A DNA stretch of 64,000 nucleotides, taken from NCBI RefSeq assembly GCF_026914265.1, contig NC_069124.1, positions 7,280,213 to 7,344,212 of the forward strand, read 5' to 3'. This stretch comes from Mya arenaria (Eukaryota > Mollusca > Bivalvia > Myida > Myidae). The notes beneath the pieces are model-generated. The model worked only from the letters and a program-made list of their open reading frames with translations, was not told the DNA's origin and made no database searches. Below are positions 38,223-47,813 of this stretch, piece after piece. The stretch's first letter is position 1. Every line of letters begins with the position of its first letter. Made by a program: the position numbers and the translations under genes.

Positions 38223-41200
38223 TCGCGATCATCAGCAGCAGGTTTGCATGAAAATATACGTATAAAAGACGTTTAAATGTTATATGTAATGTATACACAA
38301 TTTTAAGAAATTTACTTATAACAACTCACCAGAGATGGGCGTTAGGTATGTGTTAGCAGATGAATTAAACTTATTTCTTCTCCTTTTGTGTGCTGGCTGT
38401 TTCAGTGTGAAATTCTGTCTTTTTTTCTCTGGAGAACCTTAAAACCAAACAACATACAATCATAACGGCATATATCTTTGTATTGAAGAAAGACTGATAT
38501 CGGCCTAAACACAATGACATCAAGTATAGTGATATAATCTGGGTCAGAATCAAACCCGTTGATGTTTACTGTATATATTTACTGTTTTTAATGTGTAGAA
38601 ATAGAATTCCATAATGAAATCATACGCAACTGTCTATTCAAATACTCGTTATTTGAAAACGTAGATAATCATTCAATTAAAGGCCATTCTGCCTTAAAGT
38701 ATACATATACTTACAAAATTTAGGTACTGTTAGACTCTCTACAACATCATCCATGTGGCAAACTTTCAATACGTCCAAAAACAGTTTAAACCAGTTCTCA
38801 TTACGTCTTGGAATCTTTTCCAAAAGCATAAAAGCTGAGGCGATTTCACCTCGTCTGTCTTTTTCACTTTGAATTTCTTCCCGGTCGCGATCGTTCAAAA
38901 CGTTGCGTACTAAAAGGTGATCGAGAACATCATTTGTGTCTATCCTTGTCATGATGTTTGGCTTGAATATTTGTATCAATCGTCTATTCTCGTAATGGTC
39001 TTCAACGTCGTGTCCCTTTAAAAGCCTTGCGATGTAGGAATACTCTGAAATTTTTAAAGTAAAATGCGATCATTCGCGAAGAACCAGGAGGACACTTGCA
39101 AAGTGGCGCATTTTGATGTCCATATTAAGGTAGGGCAACTCACACCAAAGTAATGTCAATAGATGATTGATATTGATAACATTTTTGCATCATTGAAAAA
39201 CAAATGTTTGAAAGGGATAGAAATTTACGGTTTTCAGACCTTAACAGAATTTTATCTTCGTTATATATAGTACACACAATTTTTCGTTACGTATCCTTTT
39301 TATTATAGTATTGAAGACTTGGTTGGATTTAAGAGTATGATAAAAGTGGATCAATTTGTGACAAATGTAGCCAATGGTTGATTAGAACTTACCGGCGCGC
39401 TCTAATGCAGAAATAAATGTTTGCCATTTTCCTTTTTCTTCACTCTCTTGGATGATTGTGATCAGTCGAATGAACGATTCACTCTGCGTTTCATTTGGAG
39501 GAAAGTCGCTGTTTTCTACAAAATATATGCCCGTGTCAGTGTCGTTGTTGTTGTTGTAGTTGTTTCTTTGTTGTTATGAAGATTAATGATTTAATAAACG
39601 TAATAAGCCGACTAATTAATAGAGAAAGCGACTCAAATACAAACACACAAAGTGGAAATATGCTTATACTTACGGATAAATTCGATGAATGGCAGCAGTT
39701 CCGTAACTGTGATGATTTGTTCAAGTACTGGTTGAAAACTCTCGACCATGAATGGAACTTGACTGTTGACATCAACACACTGGAAATACAAATATAATAA
39801 TTCACCGAGTTACCACATATTACATGTTTGTGTAAACTACCTTTTATAGTCAGGAATTATATAATTTAGGTTTTAACTAACTAAACATTTTGATAGTTCT
39901 TATTTCTTATAATAAAACGATTGATTTTATGAAAGAAGTTAATCATGACATGTGTCTAATACAAATAAAACGTTACCACGGATACATAATTTAATTTTTA
40001 CCTCTTTCTGAAATGATGTTCCGCTGATGTCTGTAAGGGCAGATCGATTCAGAGTTACTGGACATTCGTCGTAAGTGTAATAATCGTCGCCACTTCCTTG
40101 TGCTTGATCGATACTGTGTCGATGGGGACGAAAATGTTTCCGTTGGCAGTCACCATAACATGATTTGCCACTGTCGTCGATGCAAGCATCGGCATGATTC
40201 AAACAACGTCTTGGGTATGTTTTATAAAGGTTATAGTCAGTATTCCGTTTGTGTGAACAAGATGGTAAACTTGTTCTGGAAGACCTCTCGCTGAATGCTG
40301 AGTCATTCGAAGTGATTGAGGGACGGGAATAAATACTGCTGCCGAGTGTATGGTAGTCCTTTTGTTTAAATTTAAAAAATAAACATAGATGAGACATGCA
40401 TATATCAGTAAGCTATAATATGCATGAAATGCATGTTCCAACATGACAGACCTTTTGCAAACGCAAACGATATGCAAAATGTAAAATTTAAAAACGTAGC
40501 CGTATTTGCGTTGTTGAGTAGTAAACTTGCTTCTGAAACTGGCAGAAATGATACAGAATGCCAATACTAACCAGTAACTTAAATTGTGATGAAATTTGAA
40601 AAAGAAAAATCTTACATAAAATTAAATTACTTTTGAATTAAATCATTTTAAAAGTTCAGGCGCGAAAGTTTTTATCATTAGTTTTTAAGAGTTGATAGCA
40701 TTTTATTTTACATAAATACTTAATTTTATACCCGCAAATAACTGACACTTTCATCAAATTCATTGTTTCCCCTTCCAATGAATCACCGTTTCAATTGAGG
40801 AAGCTATTAAAGGTTTAAAACAGTTTACCCTGTGTTGCTATTTATAGATTTATTGAGGTCAATAACATTGATCAAATACTTAAACCTACGATTTTGATTT
40901 AAATGTTAACATAATTATTAATATGATAAAGTTATATTATATTAAGGTTAACTTTAACACTTTAGAGTTTAAAAGGATCTCGTGACAGTTAGTTTCTTTT
41001 GATATTGTATGAAATACAAGTTTAGAAATAGTGAATCGAGGATTCGCATGCAACAAACTCACCCCATCTATAGATTCATACACTGCCTCTATGTCTGCCT
41101 GTAAATATACATGTAATAAACTTCACATTTCGTTCTTATTCAAATATACGTCCTGCGATGATACAAATCCTTGATGTGTTCTTTCTACGTGTTTAAAAGA

Positions 41201-41402
41201 TATGGATGTTTCACTACGAATAAAACTGTTGCTAGTGTATACATAAGCGTTCTTAAATTTATAGTGTTTTTCTATGGATGTTGAAGTCATATCATTAAAC
41301 TAATATAGGAAAAGCAATAGTAATAACTACCTGAATATCATTTAAAATTTTCGTTTTCCTCCTTTTCCCAATTTTGATCCTTTTCGAAAGTGAACCTCCC
41401 AT
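36992..41402 (-). CDS. CARD gene A: myristoylation-motif tandem-CARD coiled-coil protein
   Basis: Nine exons with consistent GT/AG borders and phases: 41331-41402, 41063-41098, 40002-40358, 39674-39779, 39393-39515, 38715-39044, 38330-38437, 37758-38066, 36992-37569 (672 aa). The start MGGSLSKRIKIGKRRKTK combines a myristoylation consensus with a polybasic run, a plasma-membrane targeting combination in other proteins. Exon 2 has AVYESIDG. Exon 3 has a Cys/His cluster (four Cys and four His between about 60 and 95 residues into the exon). Exons 4-6 carry two CARD-like domains: MVESFQPVLE and KGKWQTFISALERA in the first, LVRNVLNDRDREEIQ and ENWFKLFLDVL in the second, closest in memory to MDA5 CARDs. 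Exon 8 is strongly coiled coil. The last exon is acidic, then coiled coil, and ends with tyrosines (RRLYSIDSAIYSDNGIYDPI). No helicase is present. A role as a membrane-bound CARD adaptor is inference. Confidence 0.8.
38067..38222. repeat. (ATT)n microsatellite abutting a splice acceptor
   Basis: About 150 bp of AAT on the plus strand (ATT on the coding strand), with small interruptions (AATAGTAAATAATAAC). Its left edge runs directly into the acceptor of CARD gene A exon 8, so the repeat supplies the polypyrimidine/branch region (TATTATTTAG|ATGATCC). Confidence 0.95.
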
Positions 41403-41638
41403 GCTTCTTTCCTTGCTAACAATGTGTACGCTTAATTGTTATTTATGATGCTGTTTTGTTTCAAAACTGTTATAAAAAAATACGGTAATTTCCCTATCAC
41501 ATACGCGAACTTATTTTTGTGGTCACTATAAATAAACACACTATAAATAGGTATGTAAAGCGTTTTAGTCAGGAGCGTTCTTAAAAATAAATCAAAACAC
41601 CCTGTAGTTGATGTATCCTCTGTTTTGTTAACTGAACC

Positions 41639-41974
41639 CATTCGGAGCTCCTCGGCCATTTTTTCAAAAACAACCTCGGATGTATATGGACGGTTTACAT
41701 ACTTAAAAAGTGGTACGTTTAAGTCCGCTGCAAATAGATCGCGTAGTAATCTTATTTAGTAGTTAAAATTTATGACTTAACTCTTGGGAATCGTAATTAT
41801 GTTTGCAATAATACACTTCACTGGCAATCAATTTAAACTGAGAGCAATGAATACAACTCTTAAACACTACATTTAATTAATGCTTTTATTAAAAAAAATA
41901 CGGACTACTTCAACAGATATACCGGCATACATCCGAGGTTGTTTTTGAAAAAAATGGCCGAGGAGTTCCGAATG
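41639..41974. mobile_element. MULE-type MITE with 47-bp TIRs and 9-bp target duplication
   Basis: The left arm CATTCGGAGCTCCTCGGCCA to about 41686 is the reverse complement of 41928-41974. The perfect 9-mer AACTGAACC flanks both ends (41630-41638 and 41975-41983). Target duplications of 8-10 bp and long TIRs are typical of Mutator-like elements. Each arm contains ATGGCCGAGGAG reading inward from the tip, so both arms could start a short peptide (MAEEL/MAEEF). Confidence 0.88.
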
Positions 41975-42419
41975 AACTGAACCAACCTTACTGAGGGCGC
42001 TTTTTAATAAACATCAATTTACCCGTGATATTTTCCCCGGCATTTCACTCCTGTTATGATCACCGTATAAGACGGACGAATATAATATTGTCAACAACGC
42101 ATTATATATTTATTCTTGCAACAGAATGTTAAGCTGGTGGTATAGTTTTTTTTATATTACTACTCGTGTATTTTTATTACTATTATTCATTGTTTAATAA
42201 GTATTATTGTATTGTATGTGATCATGTATAATTGGATTCTGCAAGATATATGACACGTTGTTATTTATTTGCAGGATAGTGGCTTTCTTTAAAACTATAC
42301 CCCCGGTTACATGGTAAAATATCGATTGATTTTTTTTTGTATTATCTAAACTACTCACAACAACAATAGAAATTAACATTAAAGGGGTGATGACAGTGGA
42401 TGATTTGGTGAAGACAGAG

Positions 42420-43290
42420 CCGATCATGACGCAAACCCCGACAAGTTAATCCAAAGATGTCGAGAAAAGTCAAATTAAATGGTGAAAAAAGGGAATATGG
42501 AAAGACTGAAATTCAATTCTTTGAGCATCTACTGGCGCAACATGGACTTTAAATTGACCAAAACAAGACGTACCAAAGCAATCAATGAAATGCAACCACC
42601 GACAAACACATCAGCTTGGTATCATAAACAATCTGCAACTATTTGCACCAAATATTGAAAAGATGACAAGTCCATTGAGAAATCTACTAATGATAAACCC
42701 TTTATTCCGCTGGGATGCGGAACATGAAATATCTGGCAAAATATTAAGACTGTTATCACACAAAAGCCAGGTAAAGTGCTAGCCTTTTTAGACACGATTG
42801 TAGATGTAACACTACTGGTTGACGCAAGCCAAAATGGTCTTGGCTGTGTACTGTTACAAAATGACAAGTCCATTAGTTTCGCCTCGAAATCACTGACCAA
42901 TGCACAGTGAAATTATAGTCAGATCACAAAATAACTCTACATACGCTGTATTATTTGCCTTGAAAAAGTTTCACCAAATGACCTACCGGGATGACACGTG
43001 ACAGTTCAGAGTGACCAAAAGCCACTGGTCAGTATTTCACATAAGTGCATGCACACAGCTTTAGACTGGTACCATACGTTACTTTTTCTACAAAAAATGG
43101 AAAAAAGAGAAAGAGGGTACCAGTCTACACAGCATTCCAACGTCTATAAAGAATACTACATCAGTTACAAAATTATGACTATGAATTTTTATGTCTCTGG
43201 AAATATTATCCCGAAAGCCGACATGATTAGCCGTAACGACTCGCAGAATTATGCAAAGGGTTAGACGTGCATGTAAAATAATCATGGCTA
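42420..43290 (+). mobile_element. Gypsy-type LTR retrotransposon fossil (pol fragment)
   Basis: A decayed stretch matches the end of a Gypsy-type reverse transcriptase, the RNase H domain that follows it, and the start of the region after that. It is clearly broken, with several interruptions. No LTRs, gag or integrase were recognised, so only a fragment remains. It looks old. The MULE element begins about 100 bp downstream. Confidence 0.8.
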
Positions 43291-43395
43291 GCATTCCGAT
43301 TAGTTATCAAAAATTGAACATGATCAAATCAACAGCCGATTCAGACACATAAATGCGAACCCTGAGAAGAACAATTCGATTTGGTCGGCCTGGAA

Positions 43396-45983
43396 GGAGT
43401 CGGGTCAAAAAGGCCCAGTACCAGAAAGGCCTACTTTTAAATCAAAGGAAACACCTGTATTGTGTTTAAGGGTGTTGTATACTTTGATATCTGTCTTTAA
43501 TGAGGTGATAATTCTTGTTTCACATTATCATTCGCGATGTGTCTTTAATATTTCACGGCTAGTAGTGTTAGGCAGAAGAAGGGTGAAAAAGATATGTTCA
43601 TTCTATGTATGTGTGACATCTTTAATAATATACTCAAAATAGAGTAAATCAAGTTCAAATGTATAAATTAAAGAACTATGTTCCAGATGTTTTTATTAGT
43701 CCAACATATGTCTTTGGTAATGAGTTTTCCGTGCATATTGTGTTCTAAGGAAGTAAGGCCGCGTCAGCATGCTGTGGAATGTGATTCCTGCCATCGCTGG
43801 CAACACCGCATTTGCGGAACAGGTAAGATTTTGAGATAATACATATTGTAAAACCTGATGGACAATTAATGAGGATTTTTTTTTGTTAAGTAAGCTGAGT
43901 TATTGTATATTGGAAGTATGAATATTGCAGAAAAAGCTTAATATAAAGGCTTTAACGGTATACGTCGTTTATAAATTGCCAATATATGTATAGCTGAAAA
44001 GGTATATTGCGTTCATTTTTATTTTTTAAGTAAGCTAAGTACTTATATATTGGAGGTAAGAATATTGCAGTAAAAGGCTTTACAAAGCTTTAACGGTATA
44101 CGTCGTTTATAAATTGCCAATATATGTATAACTGAACAGGTATATTGCGTTACCCAATGTATTTTTGAACCATGTAAAAAATCGCTATTCACTTCAATGT
44201 AGATATATCATGAAAAGACGTATGTATAATGTAGAGAAATATTACGAAGTCCTGTATTTGGTATTGTTTATTGGGTGTTAATTTTAAGTCCCTATGACAT
44301 GTATGGACATAGGGTCCATTGACAGGCATTTCACACATTTCAGTAAAGGTCAGTGTTAATATTTGACTGTATGGTATATGGTCATTTTGGAGATATGTGG
44401 TAAGTAATACACGAAACAACATGTTTTAGAAAATAGAAATTTTGATAATGTATTTTAATCTCGTGTTTTCAATTCACGAAAATGTTTTATTCAGGAATTT
44501 CCCTTGCTACGTATCGGGAGGCAATAAAGAATGAGGCGGGGTTGACGTTTGTGTGCCGTCCGTGTCTGCAGCCATCCACTACAGTTGAAGATGAAGATGC
44601 CGACATGCCGACGCTAGAACGGACGGTTAGTTCAATATTTAGCGAAAGTACCAAAATAAAATACATAGATTTTTATATGTAGGGATAAATGGTGAATAAT
44701 TTAGAAATCTCACAAGAAATCAAAAAAAGAAAGATATTTCGTTGCAGATGCTAGTGGAAGAGTTAGGCCAGCATTGCGCCGAGGGATTTGTTTGTGACTT
44801 CGAGAAAGGTTTGTTGTATAAAAATAAACTTCCATATGAATATGAAACGCTGTACATTGAACAAGCCTGAAAAAATGTATGTTCTGTTAAATACATATTA
44901 CAATTGTGCAAATGTTTTCAGTTGTCTGGCTGGCGGTCAGGGAGGTATTTCCTGGAAAGGAGATGAAAGGGTGCGCCTTTCATTTGTCCCAAGCGGTTTG
45001 GCGACATGTACAGAGCGTGGGCCTAGCTAAGACCTATCGTCGTAGAGTCGGCGTATTCAACTTCGTAAGAATGCTGCTGGCCCTGCAGTTCCTGCCTGCC
45101 AGTCATATCCGCCGTGCCTTTGATAAACTGGCAGAGACAGCGACAACTGAAGCCACCCGTGCGCTCACTTCCTACATCGAGAGGCAATGGATGATGAATC
45201 CCATCTTTGCGGTGGAGGTTTGGTCTGTCTTCAGACAGACCATTCGCACCAACAACGATGTCGAAGGTATGTAAGACAAAAATAAAAAATAAACAATATT
45301 TAAATAATACATTGTATTAAATCAAAAGCAAAATTTCATTTAATAGTGATTTTAATCAACGTATATGTTCTATATTTCCAGGGTGGCACAACCGTCTTAA
45401 TCAGAAAGCTGGAGGGAGTGGGCTAGGATTCTACAGGCTCGTGCCAGTTCTTCGCCGAGAGGCCGAACTCGTGCAGATGTCTGTAGAGTCGGAGAACTTG
45501 GAGCGAAGAGGCAACGTCCGTTGTCTGCGTCAAGACAATACCATCAGGACGCTCGCAGACGACTACTTGAATGGAGACATGAGGACTTCGGAATATCTTG
45601 GAAGGATTGGAGATGTATATCGGCTGCGTATGTGATTTGCTGCCACATCTCTCAGTCAGCAATCCTGATATATTGTTAAACACATTAACATTAACATTGA
45701 GAAAAATGTATTATTATGCCTGTCAATAAAAAATGTTAATGTCACGCCGTTTGATTTTTACTGTACCCACTGAAAATGGTGCAATTCCGAACTCCTGAAA
45801 TGATTTAAAAGATTATTTAAGACATTATGCCATTTTTAATAAACATTTACTTCTATATATCTAAGATAACGACATTTATCTAAGGTAAAACATCAAACTG
45901 GGCCTTTCTGTTCCGGGCCTTTCTGGTGCTGGGCCTTTCTGGTACAGGGCCTTTCTGGAAGTGGGCCTTTTTGACCCGCATTC
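43396..45983 (+). mobile_element. MULE-type DNA transposon with TIRs and 8-bp target duplication
   Basis: The left end (43396 onward, CGGGTCAAAAAGGCCCAGTA then CCAGAAAGGCC) matches the inverted right end (CTGGAAGTGGGCCTTTTTGA near 45954-45974, then CCCG to the tip at 45983). The 8-mer GCCTGGAA flanks it at 43388-43395 and 45984-45991. The right end also holds a local array of GGGCCTTTCTGG units (45900-45970). The element encloses a five-exon transposase-like frame. First intron: the segment from TAAGTAAGC at 43887 is repeated about 140 bp later at 44027. Confidence 0.82.
43708..45635 (+). CDS. MULE transposase-like protein with zinc finger, lacking the first catalytic part
   Basis: Exons 43708-43822, 44495-44625, 44748-44808, 44922-45266 and 45382-45635 join in phase to 301 aa (ATG at 43708; a second in-frame ATG at 43720). 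Exons 1-2 form a Cys/His finger (CILC, then HAVECDSCHRWQHRICGTG, then CRPC). Exons 3-5 match the second half of MULE transposases: CAEGFVCDFEK, KGCAFHLSQAVWRHVQ, QFLPASHIRRAFDKL, and RTNNDVEGWHNRLNQ. The segment that normally bears the first two acidic catalytic residues is absent between exons 2 and 3, so it should not be catalytically complete. Introns are clean GT/AG. It could be a deletion derivative of an active element or an early domestication; the TIRs and target duplication favour the former. Confidence 0.75.
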
Positions 45984-45991
45984 GCCTGGAA

Positions 45992-47751
45992 CAACAAACC
46001 GAAAGTATTGTCTTAATATATTTAGATTTTAAATACTGACGTCGCGTTTCAAATAATAAGTGAATTGTGATTTGATTTATGTTGCAAGATACTGGAGGGG
46101 GAAGTAGCCGTTGCCTTATGTTTACACAAGTCGATTATTTCCGTTTTGACTAGATATCTTAGTCTTAGGTTTTACAGTAGGGTGAAGTATTTTATCGCGC
46201 GTTTTCTGACGTCATATCCTGTCAAGACAGCAATTGCACAGTTTGCCGAATCTGCACAAAGAATGCTGTCTTTTGGTGCTTAGCGATATCACGTTTGAAT
46301 GTACTTAAGTGTTGTACGTCCACCATTACACTACTTTATGATAACAGCAATTCATTTTGATTATCAGCGTTATCAAATCAAAGTCAGTGCAATTCCATTT
46401 GGTGTTATTTTCCATTTTTTTTTAAGAAATTATCATTAAATATCTGTTTCCAAATGTTACAGACTAGAAGAGTCAAATATAGTTTAGAACGCACTTCAAT
46501 TTAAACTTAGTGATTGTAATTTCAGATGAATAGGAGAAGACAGAATTGATGTAGAATGCATACCAAGACTCAAGTTTTAACTCCTCTACAGGCTGGTGTC
46601 ATTGGTGAAACTTGACCAAATTTACCAATCGGGCAATATTGATCCATCTGGCAATGATTGCCTGATTGAGCAATGGTTAGAACCAAAGAAGTAACATTTT
46701 AAGCCTGTTTTTCAAAGATTCTACAAACTGCTAGGTTTGGCGCACTCCGCATAGATGTATTGTGATGAAACATTGACAAAACAAACACTCAGTCTTACGC
46801 AATGTGCGCAGTCTCCCCACCCCCTGGCAACCACACCACTACCATACATATTCATACAAAATAAATCAAGATATTGTTCAATTGCTGGGGTGAATTTAAA
46901 TCCTACTCCCAGACATTTGTAATATCATTCCATGTTTAAACCATATGTGGTACTCAACATGTGTTTTTATGTTAACTGGTGGGCTATAGAAATCTGGCTT
47001 GGGATACAGAAACATCAAAGTCTGTAGCTATTTTGGCTACCAGGTTTAGCACTGCACATAGATCGCAACATTCAGCTATTGTATGAAGGTAAATATCAGC
47101 TATACAGGGCCATTGAGAAGTACTGTTACATCCTAAAATTCCAAAAGAAACAATCAGTGATTAGGTTACGAGGTGAATTATGGACCATCTTGTGAAGTAA
47201 AACACTCTGCTATTCCCCAGGCGTGGTTACAATTCACTGGTGCATAAGTTACAACAGATTAAACAAAACAAACATTTTTTTTTTTTTTTAAGTTATGGAA
47301 ACTATTGAACAAAGTATAGATACTCATGCACCTTGCAATACCATTTTATGACAGATGAGAACTATTATTTATGAAGAAAGACCAAGAAAAATGAACAATG
47401 ACTCTTGAAGGTCATTCTGATTTTGATTCTTGTTAATCAGATCTCAAGAGTCATTGACTCTTGGGTTTAAGACCCTCTTAAAGCCCTTATTAACACATTC
47501 AATTTATTTTTTGAGCTGCTCAGCGGGTTTAGGCACACATTGTTTCTTTCTGTATTCTATCTGTAAATGTATCATTATAATGCATCTCTTCTGATTGTGC
47601 CAAAGTGTGCAGTTTGTTGCTTTTTCATCAGCTTCTTGATCCTGTCTCAAGAGTCAGAATGCAGGCCATCTTCAGCATCTTGATCATGTTTTTGAGTGAC
47701 AAATACCTATCCTTGGAATAATGAAATATCAACTTTTCTCTTTACTTTCAG
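45992..47751. other. Upstream region of CNOT7
   Basis: No exons were recognised. It should contain the promoter and any upstream 5' UTR exon of the deadenylase gene, since an acceptor (TTTCAG, ending 47751) precedes the start-codon exon. A perfect CRE lies at 46207-46214. Confidence 0.5.
46207..46214. promoter_or_regulatory. Perfect CRE (TGACGTCA)
   Basis: TGACGTCA lies in a locally CG-containing patch (ATCGCGCGTTTTCTGACGTC) about 1.6 kb upstream of the CNOT7 start-codon exon. CREs are common in housekeeping promoters; placement as the CNOT7 promoter is a guess. Confidence 0.3.
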
Positions 47752-47813
47752 AAGTAACAACCGAGTAAACTTAAACAAGAGCAAGAAAGAGGAGTGACTG
47801 TGATGTTAGCAGG

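Larger units (their letters stand above)
41403..43395. other. Spacer between CARD gene A and the MULE element
   Basis: It holds a MULE-type MITE and a decayed Gypsy pol fossil (both listed). The promoter of CARD gene A should lie just right of 41402. No further host genes were recognised. Confidence 0.6.

Noticed and set aside
38067-38298. Leu/Ile/Tyr-rich N-terminal extension of the exon at 37758-38066
   Set aside because: It is translation of the ATT microsatellite in the intron; phase and acceptor place the exon start at 38066.
41432-41659. 75-residue ORF starting MAEELRM
   Set aside because: The start lies in the terminal inverted repeat of a MITE and the rest reads into unrelated AT-rich sequence.
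42420-43290. Active retrotransposon
   Set aside because: It is only a decayed pol fragment without LTRs or flanking genes; treated as a fossil.
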